This document shows positions 35,508-45,202 of a DNA stretch of 64,000 bases, one piece after another. This stretch comes from Comamonas testosteroni (lineage in GTDB: Bacteria; Pseudomonadota; Gammaproteobacteria; Burkholderiales; Burkholderiaceae_C), in assembly GCF_003569915.1 (NCBI RefSeq), contig NZ_KZ984464.1, positions 1-64,000 of the forward strand, in the 5' to 3' direction. The notes under the pieces were generated by a model, which saw nothing but the letters and a program-made list of their open reading frames with translations, was not told the origin of the DNA and did not search any database. A program made the translations under genes and the position numbers. Positions within the stretch are counted from its first letter, which is position 1. Each line of letters opens with the position of its first letter.

Positions 35508-35536
35508 AATGGCTCTCCATTCGGAGAGCCATTTTT
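35508..35536 (+). terminator. Terminator after the Ig-like lipoprotein gene
   Basis: Perfect 11-bp stem AATGGCTCTCC / GGAGAGCCATT with a 4-base loop and a T-run; it ends just before the aroK start. Confidence 0.93.
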
Positions 35537-35540
35537 ATTA

Positions 35541-36068
35541 ATGATTAATAATCACATTTCTCTGGTGGGCCTCCCGGGGTCCGGTAAATCCACCATCGGC
35601 CGATATCTGGCCCGTCGTTGGTCTGTTCCGTTTGTGGATGTGGATACTGCGATTGAGGAGCAGATTCAGAGCAGCATCAAGGACTTCTTTGCCAAGGAGG
35701 GGGAAGCCAGCTTCAGGTCCGTTGAGCAGGAAGTTCTTGCAAGGCTGCTGCAAAGCCCGGTAAAGGCAGTGATAGCTACTGGTGGTGGGGCTGTGCTGAA
35801 GGCAGAAAATCGCGCGCAACTGGCACAGCATTCGCAGGTGGTTTACTTGAGCGCATCGCCGCATGAAATTGCACGCCGATTGCAGCGCGATACGCAGCGG
35901 CCATTGCTGCAGGTGGACAATCCCTTGCAGCGACTGCTGGATTTGCATGGCGTGCGTGATCCTCTGTACCGTGAGGTGGCAGATTTTGTGGTCGTGGGTG
36001 CTGGCCTGTCTGCGACCCAAGTTGCGCAGCGAGTTGCCATGCAGGTGGAGCTGGGGGCATCCAGCTAA
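35541..36068 (+). CDS. aroK: Shikimate kinase
   Basis: A 175-residue P-loop kinase phosphorylating shikimate in the aromatic amino-acid pathway. Walker A is GLPGSGKSTIG, the shikimate-binding Asp is in FVDVDTAIE, and the GGG motif in ATGGGAVL. Length is typical. It directly precedes aroB, as in most proteobacteria. The start lies only five bases after a terminator, and no promoter is obvious in that gap, so transcription may rely on read-through or on a promoter inside the lipoprotein gene. Confidence 0.97.
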   Translation: MINNHISLVGLPGSGKSTIGRYLARRWSVPFVDVDTAIEEQIQSSIKDFFAKEGEASFRSVEQEVLARLLQSPVKAVIATGGGAVLKAENRAQLAQHSQVVYLSASPHEIARRLQRDTQRPLLQVDNPLQRLLDLHGVRDPLYREVADFVVVGAGLSATQVAQRVAMQVELGASS

Positions 36069-36103
36069 TTGGATCGAGTATTGAGTGAGTGCAAGGGGAT
36101 ATC

Positions 36104-37195
36104 GTGGAAACCGTGCAGATTGACCTGGGTGAGCGCAGCTACCCAATCGTGATTTCTGAGAGTCTGCTGGCGCAAAGCCAGACTTGGAATGCCTTGCCTA
36201 AAGCGTCGGCTGCCTTGATTGTCACCAACGATGTGGTGGCGCCGCTTTATCTGCAGACCCTCAAGCAAGCCCTGAGCGAAAAATATGCGCGGGTGCATGT
36301 GGTGGTGCTGCCTGATGGGGAAGCTCACAAGGACTGGCAGACATTGAACCTGATTTTTGATGGTTTGCTCAGTAACGGTTGCGATCGCAAGACTGTGATG
36401 TTTGCCTTGGGCGGCGGTGTCGTAGGTGATATGACGGGCTTTGCTGCAGCCAGCTATATGCGTGGTGTGCCGTTTGTGCAGGTGCCGACTACGCTGCTGT
36501 CTCAGGTCGATTCGTCAGTGGGTGGCAAGACTGCGATCAATCACCCGCTGGGCAAGAACATGATCGGAGCGTTCTACCAGCCGCAGCTGGTGGTATGCGA
36601 TCTGAGCACACTGGACAGTTTGCCCCAGCGTGAGTTGAGCGCCGGTTTGGCGGAGGTCATCAAGTATGGGCCGATTGCCGCTATGCAGTTCTTTGCCTGG
36701 CTTGAGGACAACATCGACGCTTTGCGCGCTCGTGACCGCAAGGCCATGATTCATGCGGTCAAGCGCAGCGTGGAAATCAAGGCCTGGGTGGTGGGGCAGG
36801 ATGAAAAAGAGTCTGGTTTGCGCGCCATTTTGAATTTTGGCCACACCTTTGGTCACGCGATTGAGGCGGGCATGGGCTATGGCAACTGGCTTCATGGCGA
36901 GGGCGTTGCGGCAGGCATGGTCATGGCTGCGGCGCTTTCCAAGCGTCTGGGCATGGTGGACGATGCGTTTGTTCAGCGACTGCGTCGCTTGATTGAGCGG
37001 GCAGGGCTTCCTGTACGGGGTGCTGTGATTGATGCACAGGACAATGCTGGCCGCTACCTGGAGCTGATGCGCGTGGACAAGAAATCTGAAGCCGGCGAGA
37101 TTCGCTTTGTGCTGATAGATGGCCCGGGCAAGGCGGTCATGCGGTCAGCGCCTGACGCCATGGTGCGTGAGGTCATTGACAGCTGCTGCGCCTGA
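36104..37195 (+). CDS. aroB: 3-dehydroquinate synthase
   Basis: A 363-residue NAD- and metal-dependent enzyme making 3-dehydroquinate. Conserved blocks are [16 protein letters not shown] (NAD site), [20 protein letters not shown] (substrate loop) and [14 protein letters not shown] with metal-binding His. GTG 36104 is chosen as start because AAGGGGA lies at the right distance and the N-terminus then reads [17 protein letters not shown], the usual form; a GTG five codons upstream is the alternative. Confidence 0.97.
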   Translation: METVQIDLGERSYPIVISESLLAQSQTWNALPKASAALIVTNDVVAPLYLQTLKQALSEKYARVHVVVLPDGEAHKDWQTLNLIFDGLLSNGCDRKTVMFALGGGVVGDMTGFAAASYMRGVPFVQVPTTLLSQVDSSVGGKTAINHPLGKNMIGAFYQPQLVVCDLSTLDSLPQRELSAGLAEVIKYGPIAAMQFFAWLEDNIDALRARDRKAMIHAVKRSVEIKAWVVGQDEKESGLRAILNFGHTFGHAIEAGMGYGNWLHGEGVAAGMVMAAALSKRLGMVDDAFVQRLRRLIERAGLPVRGAVIDAQDNAGRYLELMRVDKKSEAGEIRFVLIDGPGKAVMRSAPDAMVREVIDSCCA

Positions 37196-37235
37196 GCTGA
37201 TAGAGTGGTCTTCACTTTCATGTGAAGGCGGCTGA

Positions 37236-38411
37236 ATGAAGACTCTGGCTCCCTACGCCTGCGACCCGCAGCAAAGTCGCGGGCGTCGCTTTGATGAAGC
37301 TGCGGCCCCTACGCGCAGCAATTTTCAGCGTGACCGCGATCGCATTGTTCATTCCTCGGCGTTTCGGCGACTGGTTTACAAAACCCAGGTGTTTGTGAAC
37401 CATGAGGGTGACCTGTTTCGCACCAGGCTGACCCATTCTTTGGAGGTCGCTCAGCTTGGGCGTTCCATTGGGCGCTCCTTGCAGCTGGATGAGGACCTGG
37501 TCGAAGCCATTTGCCTGGCGCATGATCTGGGGCACACGCCGTTTGGGCATGCTGGTCAGGATGCGCTCAACGACTGCATGAAACCCCATGGCGGCTTTGA
37601 GCACAATCTACAGAGCCTGCGGGTGGTGGACAGGTTGGAAGAGCGCTATCCAGCGTTTGATGGGTTGAATCTGAGCTTTGAAACGCGTGAGGGCATTCTC
37701 AAGCATTGCTCGCGCCAGAACGCAGAACTGCTGAATGGGCGTGAGCCTGGTGGTGTGGCACAGCGATTTCTTGATGGAACACAGGCCTCGCTGGAAGCAC
37801 AGCTGTGTAATCTGGCCGATGCCATTGCGTATAACGCCCATGATGTGGATGACGGAGTACGCTCCGGCCTGATTAGCATGCCGCAGTTGCGCGATGCGGT
37901 GCCGCTGTTTGCGCACTACTATGAGGCAACGTTGGCGGACTGGCCGCAATTGGCGGCTGCAGATGCGCAGCGCAAGCTGCTTTATGAGTCCATACGGCGC
38001 ATGCTCAGCGATCAGGTCTATGACGTGATCGATCAGTCGCGCCAGCAGTTGATGGAGGCAGGCGTGCAATCCGTTCATGATGTGCGCCAGTGCGGCAAAA
38101 CCTTGATCGGTTTCAGCGATGGGATGAAGGCGCAGTCTCAGGGGCTCAAGCAGTTTCTTTTCAGGCAGCTTTACCGCCATCCCCGGGTTATGCAGACCAT
38201 GGACAGTGCCCAGCAGGTGGTGAGGGATTTGTTTGCGGCCTATATGCAGGAGCCCGAGCGCATGAAGCCGCGTTTTGTGCAGCGGGTGCAGCAAGCGCAA
38301 AGCCTGAGCGAGCGAGCCAGGGTGGTCGCGGACTTTATTGCCGGCATGACTGACCGCTATGCGGCAAATGAGCATGAGCGTGTAACGGGCTTGCGTTTGA
38401 TTGGTGACTGA
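37236..38411 (+). CDS. dgt: dGTPase-like deoxynucleotide triphosphohydrolase (HD domain)
   Basis: A 391-residue HD-superfamily enzyme hydrolysing dNTPs to deoxynucleoside and triphosphate. The metal site is built from RLTHSLEVAQLGR, AICLAHDLGHTPFGHAG and the downstream LADAIAYNAHDVDDG. The N-terminal RDRDRIVHSSAFRRLVYKTQVF is typical of the Dgt type 2 family. It follows aroB, the common Burkholderiales order, and controls dNTP pools. Confidence 0.95.
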   Translation: MKTLAPYACDPQQSRGRRFDEAAAPTRSNFQRDRDRIVHSSAFRRLVYKTQVFVNHEGDLFRTRLTHSLEVAQLGRSIGRSLQLDEDLVEAICLAHDLGHTPFGHAGQDALNDCMKPHGGFEHNLQSLRVVDRLEERYPAFDGLNLSFETREGILKHCSRQNAELLNGREPGGVAQRFLDGTQASLEAQLCNLADAIAYNAHDVDDGVRSGLISMPQLRDAVPLFAHYYEATLADWPQLAAADAQRKLLYESIRRMLSDQVYDVIDQSRQQLMEAGVQSVHDVRQCGKTLIGFSDGMKAQSQGLKQFLFRQLYRHPRVMQTMDSAQQVVRDLFAAYMQEPERMKPRFVQRVQQAQSLSERARVVADFIAGMTDRYAANEHERVTGLRLIGD

Positions 38412-38504
38412 TACTGCAAACAGCAAATTAGATGCGCGTCAAGCGGCTTGTGGGCCGCATCGCTAAAATGTGGAGCAGTGCACGCTTAAACGTGCACCGG
38501 TTGA

Positions 38505-38531
38505 GGGGGCGTGGCCCCCATTTGCATTTTT
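38505..38531 (+). terminator. Candidate terminator after dgt
   Basis: GGGGGC / GCCCCC stem followed by ATTTGCATTTTT; a second hairpin GTGCACG / CGTGCAC (38479-38497) stands just upstream. The T-run is interrupted. It lies within 40 bases of the next start codon, so partial attenuation is also possible. Confidence 0.5.
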
Positions 38532-38543
38532 AAAGGCTTTGTC

Positions 38544-39158
38544 ATGACTGAAACCACTAACGTCGCTGATCAGGAGTTTCCGCCTGAAGTCGTCATTGAG
38601 GACACGGTGCGCTGGCTGGAGAAGGCTGTGATCGGGCTCAACCTCTGCCCGTTTGCCAAAGGCGTGCATGTCAAAGGGCAGATTCACTATGCGGTCAGTT
38701 CGGCCACCGATGCTGAAGGCGTCGCGGAAGATTTGTATCGCGAACTCGAAGCGCTGGCCGAAGCCAATGCCGAAAAGCGCGACACCACGCTGCTGATCCT
38801 GCCGCAGGCACTGCAGGATTTCCTAGATTTCAACGATTTTCTCGAAGTGGCCGACGCCATGGTCGAAGAGCTGGATCTGGGTGGCATTCTGCAAGTGGCT
38901 TCGTTTCACCCGCAGTTCCAGTTTGAAGGCACGGATGTGGACGATGTGACCAACTGCACCAATCGCTCGCCCTATCCCATCTTGCATTTGCTGCGCGAAG
39001 ACAGTATCGACAAGGCTGTGGAAGTCTTCCCCGAAGCCGAGACGATTTATGAGCGCAATATGGAAACGCTGGAAGGCATCGGCATTGAAGGCTGGCTGGA
39101 CCTGGATGTGGGCGCGCGTTGCCCGGTGACAGGCCATGGCGCAGTGAAGGTAGAGTAA
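38544..39158 (+). CDS. DUF1415 family protein
   Basis: A 204-residue conserved proteobacterial protein of unknown function. Family features visible are the N-terminal DTVRWLEKAVIGLNLCPFAKGV (invariant Asn-Leu-Cys-Pro-Phe), SFHPQFQFEGTDVDD and NCTNRSPYPILHLLRE. Conserved Cys and His residues suggest a metal site or enzyme, but no reaction is known. The following methyltransferase starts two bases after the stop, so the two are co-transcribed. Confidence 0.9.
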   Translation: MTETTNVADQEFPPEVVIEDTVRWLEKAVIGLNLCPFAKGVHVKGQIHYAVSSATDAEGVAEDLYRELEALAEANAEKRDTTLLILPQALQDFLDFNDFLEVADAMVEELDLGGILQVASFHPQFQFEGTDVDDVTNCTNRSPYPILHLLREDSIDKAVEVFPEAETIYERNMETLEGIGIEGWLDLDVGARCPVTGHGAVKVE

Positions 39159-39160
39159 TA

Positions 39161-40081
39161 ATGGCGAGAACCGACAACAAGCAGGCGGGAAAAAAGCCGG
39201 TAGCGGCGCCGCAGGACATCGCAGCTCAGCTCGATCTCAAACCCGGTCAAAGCATCGAGCTGCTCAAGGCGCTACATATTTTGACGCGCGAAGGCAAGCT
39301 CAATCAGGACTCGCGGCGAAAACTCAAGCAGGTTTATCACCTGTATCAGTTCATCGAGCCCTTGCTGACAGAGCTGTCCAAGGATGAGCATGCGGTGACG
39401 CTGGCAGACCATGGAGCGGGCAAATCCTATCTGGGTTTTATCCTCTACGACCTGCACTTCAAGGCTCAGGGACGTGGCCGGATTTACGGCATCGAGACCC
39501 GGGCTCCTTTGGTGGAGGCATCGCAGAAGCTGGCCACAGAGCTGGGCTTTGAGCGCATGGAGTTCCTCAATATGTCGGTGGCCGAGTCCACACATGTCGA
39601 CTTCATGCCTGAACAGTTTGATGTGGTGACGGCTTTGCATGCCTGTGATACGGCAACCGATGATGCGATTGCCTTTGGCCTGGAGAAAAAAGCCAAGGCC
39701 ATGGTGCTGGTGCCCTGCTGTCAGGCCGAAGTGGCGGCTTGCCTGCGCCAGACCAAGGCCATGAGTCTGTCACGCACTCCTCTGGCAGAGCTGTGGCGCC
39801 ACCCCATTCATACGCGTGAGATGGGAAGCCAAATTACCAATGTGCTGCGCTGCCTCTACCTTGAAGCCTGCGGCTATCAGGTGACGGTGACTGAGCTGGT
39901 GGGCTGGGAGCACAGCATGAAAAACGAGCTGATCGTGGCTCGCTACACCGGGCAGAAAAAGCGCAGTGCCGCCCAGCGTTTGCGCCAGTTGTTGACAGAG
40001 TTCGGGCTTGATGACCTGGCTGCTGTGCGCTACCCCCACCTGCCTGCGCCCAGCGTGCAGGCAGAGGCCAGTGAAGCTTAA
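39161..40081 (+). CDS. Class I SAM-dependent methyltransferase
   Basis: A 306-residue protein. The SAM-binding motif I is TLADHGAGKSYLGFIL near residue 82, followed by IYGIETRAPLVEAS and ALHACDTATDDAI. This last motif and VLVPCCQAEV resemble the METTL25/RRNAD1-like family, whose targets include rRNA-associated proteins; the bacterial substrate is unknown. The start is the ATG two bases after the DUF1415 stop. Its 3' end overlaps the convergent pgi by four bases. Confidence 0.85.
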   Translation: MARTDNKQAGKKPVAAPQDIAAQLDLKPGQSIELLKALHILTREGKLNQDSRRKLKQVYHLYQFIEPLLTELSKDEHAVTLADHGAGKSYLGFILYDLHFKAQGRGRIYGIETRAPLVEASQKLATELGFERMEFLNMSVAESTHVDFMPEQFDVVTALHACDTATDDAIAFGLEKKAKAMVLVPCCQAEVAACLRQTKAMSLSRTPLAELWRHPIHTREMGSQITNVLRCLYLEACGYQVTVTELVGWEHSMKNELIVARYTGQKKRSAAQRLRQLLTEFGLDDLAAVRYPHLPAPSVQAEASEA

Positions 40082-41685
40082 TGGCTGGACTGTGCAAGGC
40101 GCTTCATTAGCCCTTGCGTGGAGGCATCAACGCCAGCCCAGTCGTTGTTCTCAAGGTGCTGGTGCAAACGGGTGGCGAGCTTTTTGCCAAGCTCCACCCC
40201 CCATTGGTCAAAGCTGTTGATATTCCAGATGGCACCGGAGACAAAAATTCGGTGTTCGTACAGTGCAATCAGGGCGCCCAGGGATGCTGGGTCCAGTCGC
40301 TGCAGCAGTAAAAAGCTGCTGGGGCGGTTGCCTGGGCAGAACTTCTCTGCACCATCGCCTTCACGGCCAACCATCAGCGCCTGAGCCTGAGCAATGGCAT
40401 TGATCACCAGGCTCTGGTGATGCTCGCCGAGATATTTGCCGCCATCACGCAGGGCAATGAATTCGACGGGGATGACATCGGGCCCTTGGTGGAGCATCTG
40501 GAAGAAAGCATGCTGGCCATTGGTTCCGGGCTCGCCCCAGACGATAGGTGCGGTTGCGACTTCGAGCGCGGTTCCATCCTTGGTGACGCTTTTGCCATTG
40601 CTCTCCATCTCCAACTGCTGAAGATAGGCCGTCAGTCTGCGCAGGCCGTGGCTGTAAGGGGCGATGCAGCGACTGGGTAGCGCACAGAAATCGCGATACC
40701 AGACATCCAGCAAACCCAGACGGACTGGAAGATTTTCAGCATGGGGTGCTGTAAAAAAGTGAGCGTCCATCGCATGTGCGCCGCTGAGCATGGCCCGAAA
40801 TTGCTCTGAACCGATGGCAATCGCAATCGGAAGGCCAATCGCAGACCAGAGCGAGAAGCGCCCGCCCACCCAGTCCCAGAAACCCAGGGTGCGGTGAATA
40901 CCAAAGCTCGCTGCAGCTTGCTTGTTGGTAGTCAGTGCCACGAAGTGCTGGTCGATGGAGCAAGCGGCCTTGGGGTCTTCGCTGCCACCCTGATCCAGAA
41001 ACCATTGGCGTGCCGAGCGCGCATTGAGCATGGTCTCGGCCGTGGTAAAGGACTTGGAGGCGATCAGAAACAGCGTGCTCTGAGGCTTGATGCGGCGCAG
41101 AACATGGCCTAGTTCATGACCATCCACATTGGAGACAAAGTGGAAGTTCTTGCCAGTATCAAACCAGTCTTCCAGCGCATTCACCACCACCTCAGGGCCC
41201 AGGTGTGAACCGCCAATGCCAATGTTGACAATATCGGTGATTTGCGAATCGTCGCGAATCCGGTCTGCGAGTGCCAGCATTTGATCCAGCGTGGCATGCA
41301 CATCCTGCAAAGCCGTCTGCATCTCGGCGGACCATGCCTGTACAACGGTGGAAGGCGCCAACGCACCACCGTCGCGCGGTGTGCGCAGCAGCCAGTGCAT
41401 GACGCTGCGCTGTTCACTGCTATTGATGGCTTCCCCGGCCAGCATGGCGTCGCGCTTGTTTGTCAACTGGCATTCTTTGGCCAGTTGTTGCAGCAATGCC
41501 TCGGTCTCTTCGTTCCAGTGATTTTTCGACAGATCGGCAAAGACATGGGGCGCCTGAATGCTCAAGCGCTCAAGTCTTTGGGTGTCTTGTGCGAATACCT
41601 GGCGCAAATCCATCTGCAGGATTTGCTCCTGATAATGTTTTTTCAAACGCTGCCAAATGGGCAGTTCGTGGCACAAAGAAGTCAA
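40078..41685 (-). CDS. pgi: Glucose-6-phosphate isomerase
   Basis: A 535-residue glycolytic/gluconeogenic enzyme interconverting glucose-6-P and fructose-6-P. Family signatures are NIGIGGSHLGPEVVVNAL, SKSFTTAETMLNA, FWDWVGGRFSLWSAIGLPI and SFDQWGVELGKKLA with the catalytic Lys. Length is typical. It follows tal by 16 bases on the minus strand, forming a tal-pgi operon next to the divergent hexR gene. Confidence 0.98.
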   Translation of the reverse strand: MTSLCHELPIWQRLKKHYQEQILQMDLRQVFAQDTQRLERLSIQAPHVFADLSKNHWNEETEALLQQLAKECQLTNKRDAMLAGEAINSSEQRSVMHWLLRTPRDGGALAPSTVVQAWSAEMQTALQDVHATLDQMLALADRIRDDSQITDIVNIGIGGSHLGPEVVVNALEDWFDTGKNFHFVSNVDGHELGHVLRRIKPQSTLFLIASKSFTTAETMLNARSARQWFLDQGGSEDPKAACSIDQHFVALTTNKQAAASFGIHRTLGFWDWVGGRFSLWSAIGLPIAIAIGSEQFRAMLSGAHAMDAHFFTAPHAENLPVRLGLLDVWYRDFCALPSRCIAPYSHGLRRLTAYLQQLEMESNGKSVTKDGTALEVATAPIVWGEPGTNGQHAFFQMLHQGPDVIPVEFIALRDGGKYLGEHHQSLVINAIAQAQALMVGREGDGAEKFCPGNRPSSFLLLQRLDPASLGALIALYEHRIFVSGAIWNINSFDQWGVELGKKLATRLHQHLENNDWAGVDASTQGLMKRLAQSSH

Positions 41686-41701
41686 AAGAAAATCCAGTCA
41701 A

Positions 41702-42664
41702 TCAGGCAGCGGCTTGCTGCATCAGCATTTCAAGCTTGAGGGTGTCGGCTGTAAATGCGCGGATGCCCTCGGCCAGCTTTTCGGTCGCCATGGCGTCTTC
41801 GTTGAGCGCAAAGCGGAAAGCAGCCTGGTCCAGTTGCACACGCTCCAGCGTCTGGGCCTTGGCTTTTTGCGGGTCCAGCGCGCGAGTCAGCGCCGCAGTG
41901 CTGCTGTCCTGGCTGGACAGCTGAGTCAGCAGCTCGGGGGCAATGGTAAGCAGGTCACAGCCTGCCAGAGCCAGAATTTGCCCTGTGTTACGGAAACTTG
42001 CACCCATGACTTCGGTCGCGATATCGAAGTGCTTGTAGTAGTTGTAGATCTTGCCCACAGAGACGACGCCAGGGTCATTCGCTCCTGCCATGGCCGCTTC
42101 ATCCCACTGGTTGCCAGCCTGCTTCTTGTACCAGTCGTAGATGCGGCCCACGAAGGGAGAAATCAGCTGCACCTTGGCCTGACCGCAGGCAACGGCCTGG
42201 CAGAACGAGAACAGCAGCGTCAGATTGGTGTGAATGCCGCGTTGTTCCAGCACGCGGGCGGCTTCAATGCCTTCCCAGGTGGCTGCGATCTTGATGAGGA
42301 CGCGCTCGGTATGCACGCCTGCTGCCTGATAAAGCTCAGTCAGGCGCTCGGCGCGGGTGATGGTGGCTTCGGTGTCAAAGGACAGACGTGCATCGACCTC
42401 GGTGGACACACGACCGGGGATCGTGTTCAGAATCTCGCAGCCAAAGCGCACCAGAATCCTGTCCATGATCTCATCGAGCGCTCTATCCTTGAACTGCGCC
42501 ACGGTGGCGCGCATCAGCGGCGCATATTCAGGTTTTTGCACCGCCTTGAGAATCAGGGATGGGTTGGTAGTTGCATCTTGAGGCTGAAACTGGGCCAATT
42601 GATGAAAATCACCGGTGTCCGCGACCACGGTGGTGAACTGCTTGAGCGCCTCCAACTGATTCAT
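41702..42664 (-). CDS. tal: Transaldolase
   Basis: A 320-residue pentose-phosphate enzyme transferring a dihydroxyacetone unit. The Schiff-base Lys is in [12 protein letters not shown] near residue 132; also seen are TTNPSLIL near 34 and [13 protein letters not shown]. The start [11 protein letters not shown] at 42664 has AAGGA at correct spacing, while two upstream in-frame starts lie over or before that site. First gene of tal-pgi; the 248-base spacer to hexR (42665-42912) holds both promoters. I could not identify a clear HexR box there. Confidence 0.97.
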   Translation of the reverse strand: MNQLEALKQFTTVVADTGDFHQLAQFQPQDATTNPSLILKAVQKPEYAPLMRATVAQFKDRALDEIMDRILVRFGCEILNTIPGRVSTEVDARLSFDTEATITRAERLTELYQAAGVHTERVLIKIAATWEGIEAARVLEQRGIHTNLTLLFSFCQAVACGQAKVQLISPFVGRIYDWYKKQAGNQWDEAAMAGANDPGVVSVGKIYNYYKHFDIATEVMGASFRNTGQILALAGCDLLTIAPELLTQLSSQDSSTAALTRALDPQKAKAQTLERVQLDQAAFRFALNEDAMATEKLAEGIRAFTADTLKLEMLMQQAAA

Positions 42665-42912
42665 GTCCATCCTTTGCTGTTGATTCAGACGAATAGGCAA
42701 GTGTAGAGCGTGTAAACGTCATTTAAATGGATGGCGGGGCATAGTTGATGCTTCTGGCTTGGCTAAAAACCGTTGATTGAGCCAATTCAAGTTTTATTTA
42801 TTTGCAGAAACTGCAGCGGTTTTGTCCGGCCGCGCTGCGCCAGGCTGCACTTCGGTCTTATGCTTGAAGAATCTGCACCTTATTAACGGCTCTCGCTTTA
42901 TTCACTGCTTCT

Positions 42913-43761
42913 ATGCTTGACCGCATCACCGCCTCCCTTCCGTCTCTGGCGCCTGCAGAGCAGCGTGTTGCGCGTCTGGTGCTGGCTGACCCTCGTGTCT
43001 TTGCGCATCTGCCGGTAAGAGAGCTGGCGGCGCGTTCTCATGTCAGCAAGCCGACAGTGGTGCGCTTTTGCCGCAGCATGGGTTATGACGGTCTGGCGGA
43101 CTTCAAGCTCAAGCTGGCGGGCAGTGTCAGCGAAGGCGTGCCCTTTATTCACCGCAGTGTGGATAGCGATGACAAGACCAGCGATGTCATGGTCAAGGTG
43201 GTGGATAACGCGGTGGCCGCCTTTTTGCAGTACCGCAATGCCGCCAGCACCGCAGCCATCGAGCAGGCCGCGCAGGCCATTGCTGCCACCTGGCAGACTG
43301 GCAAGCGCATTGAGTTCTACGGCGCAGGTAATTCGGGCATTGTGGCGCTGGACGCCCAGCACAAATTCTTTCGCCTGGGGGTGACCAGTCTGGCGACCAG
43401 CGATGGCCATATGCAGGTGATGAGTGCGACCTTGCTGGGGCCGGGCGACTGCGTGGTGATTATTTCCAACTCCGGGCGCACGCGGGACTTGATGGATGCT
43501 GCGGATATTGCTCGCAAGAACGGAGCAACCACCATCGCCATCACGGCCAGTGGCTCGCCCCTGGCATCGGCCTGCCAGATTCATCTGGCTGCTGACCACC
43601 CCGAAGGTTATGACCGGTACAGCCCCATGGTGTCGCGCCTGCTGCACCTGCTCATCATCGACGTGCTGGCGACCTGCGTGGCCCTGCGCATCGGCCCAGC
43701 GCTGCAGCCAGCGCTGGAACAGATGAAAAACAATCTCAGGGCCAAACGGTATACAGGCTAA
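42913..43761 (+). CDS. hexR: RpiR-family transcriptional regulator (HexR-like)
   Basis: A 282-residue regulator with an N-terminal RpiR helix-turn-helix (about 1-75; RELAARSHVSKPTVVRFCRSMGYDGLADFKL) and a C-terminal SIS sugar-phosphate-binding domain (about 120-240; IEFYGAGNSGIVALDAQ, VVIISNSGRTRDLMDAA). HexR senses KDPG and controls central carbon genes. Its divergent position beside tal-pgi supports that role. The extended recognition-helix sequence and neighbours favour HexR over other RpiR members. Confidence 0.9.
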   Translation: MLDRITASLPSLAPAEQRVARLVLADPRVFAHLPVRELAARSHVSKPTVVRFCRSMGYDGLADFKLKLAGSVSEGVPFIHRSVDSDDKTSDVMVKVVDNAVAAFLQYRNAASTAAIEQAAQAIAATWQTGKRIEFYGAGNSGIVALDAQHKFFRLGVTSLATSDGHMQVMSATLLGPGDCVVIISNSGRTRDLMDAADIARKNGATTIAITASGSPLASACQIHLAADHPEGYDRYSPMVSRLLHLLIIDVLATCVALRIGPALQPALEQMKNNLRAKRYTG

Positions 43762-43764
43762 AAG

Positions 43765-43780
43765 CTACCAAATAGATAGC
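43765..43780 (-). repeat. Short intergenic repeat (GCTATC..TTTGGTAG), copy 2
   Basis: Minus-strand GCTATCTATTTGGTAG, 14 of 16 bases identical to 6917-6932, in the 20-base gap between the convergent hexR and pcaF stops. Confidence 0.45.
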
Positions 43781-43781
43781 A

Positions 43782-44993
43782 TTAAACCTTTTCAATAATC
43801 ATTGCGATGCCCTGGCCCACGCCAATGCACATGGTGCACAAGGCATAGCGTCCGCCCAGGGTGTGCAACTGATTCACTGCGGTCGTGACCAGACGAGCAC
43901 CTGATGCGCCCAGGGGGTGACCCAGCGCAATCGCGCCGCCCCATTGGTTAACGCGCGGGTCATCGTCCTTGAGTCCCAGATCGCGCAGCACGGCCAGGCC
44001 CTGGGCTGCAAAAGCTTCATTGAGCTCGATGATGTCCATCTGCTCCAGTTTGAGGCCTGTCAGCTCCAGCACCTTGCGTGTGGCTGGTGCTGGCCCCATG
44101 CCCATGATGCGCGGGGGCAGGCCAGCGGTTGCCATGCCCACCACACGCGCCTTGGGCGTCAGGCCATACTGATTAGCTGCTTCGGCGTTGGCCAGCAGCA
44201 GGGCACAACTGCCGTCGTTCACGCCGGAAGCATTGCCAGCCGTGACGGAGCCGCCTTCGCGCACCACGCCCTTGAGTTTGCCCAGTGCTTCCAAAGTGGT
44301 AGCGCGAGGGTATTCATCCTGGCTGAGGATGAGTGAATCTCCCTTCTTTTGCGGGATATGCACGGGCACGATCTCCTTGGCGAGGTAGCCCGCCGCAATG
44401 GCCGCAGCCGCCTTTTGCTGGCTGGCCAGAGCCATGCGGTCCTGGGCTTCGCGCTCGATCTTGAAGTCGTCGGCCACGTTCTCTGCTGTCTCGGGCATGG
44501 AGTCCACGCCGTACAGTGCCTTCATCTGCTTGTTGATAAAGCGCCAGCCAATCGTGGTGTCGTAGATGGCATTGCTGCGGCTGAAGGCGGAATCGGCCTT
44601 GGGCATGACAAACGGGGCACGGCTCATGCTCTCCACGCCACCGGCAATCATCAGGCGGGCTTCTCCTGCCTTGATCGCGCGGGCCGCAGACCCCACGGCG
44701 TCGAGCCCGGAGCCGCACAGCCGGTTGATGGTTGCGCCAGGTACATCGACGGGCAGGCCCGCCAGCAGCGATGCCATATGCGCCACATTGCGGTTGTCCT
44801 CGCCTGCCTGATTGGCGCAGCCGTACAGCACATCAGTCACGGCCTTCCAGTCCACGCCGGGGTTGCGCTCCATCAGTGCCTTGATGGGAATGGCAGCCAG
44901 ATCATCGGTGCGCACTGCAGACAATGTGCCGCCGTAGCGGCCAATGGGGGTGCGGATTGCATCGCAGATAAAGGCTTCGGGGCTGCTGGCCAT
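43782..44993 (-). CDS. pcaF: 3-oxoadipyl-CoA/acetyl-CoA thiolase
   Basis: A 403-residue thiolase. The nucleophile Cys is in NRLCGSGLDAVGSAARAI near residue 91; the second-half catalytic residues are in ALGHPLGASGARLV (His) and ALCTMCIGVGQG (Cys). RFINKQMKALYGVDSMPETAENV is typical of the PcaF subgroup, which ends the beta-ketoadipate pathway by cleaving 3-oxoadipyl-CoA to succinyl-CoA and acetyl-CoA. No other pca genes are nearby, so a general acetyl-CoA acyltransferase role is also possible. Confidence 0.88.
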   Translation of the reverse strand: MASSPEAFICDAIRTPIGRYGGTLSAVRTDDLAAIPIKALMERNPGVDWKAVTDVLYGCANQAGEDNRNVAHMASLLAGLPVDVPGATINRLCGSGLDAVGSAARAIKAGEARLMIAGGVESMSRAPFVMPKADSAFSRSNAIYDTTIGWRFINKQMKALYGVDSMPETAENVADDFKIEREAQDRMALASQQKAAAAIAAGYLAKEIVPVHIPQKKGDSLILSQDEYPRATTLEALGKLKGVVREGGSVTAGNASGVNDGSCALLLANAEAANQYGLTPKARVVGMATAGLPPRIMGMGPAPATRKVLELTGLKLEQMDIIELNEAFAAQGLAVLRDLGLKDDDPRVNQWGGAIALGHPLGASGARLVTTAVNQLHTLGGRYALCTMCIGVGQGIAMIIEKV

Positions 44994-45202
44994 GAATGTC
45001 TCCGTGTTGGGTTTGGATTGCTCTGCGGCAGTTGAATCGGAATAGGGGGCGAATCAGTCTAGAAGGGCAGGCTGTCATTGCCTGAGCACCATGGCGACAG
45101 TCTAGAAAATTAGCGTGATGGTGTGACTTGGGGTGCACCCTTCATTGCTGCATGCCTGCGCTTGATAATGGGAGGAACTTCTCCATCCATCGCATCGTCC
45201 TC

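Noticed and set aside
45128..45202. N-terminal extension of the RAYT gene to an upstream start.
   Set aside because: The extra 25 residues show no homology, and the family start MARLPRL is at 45203.
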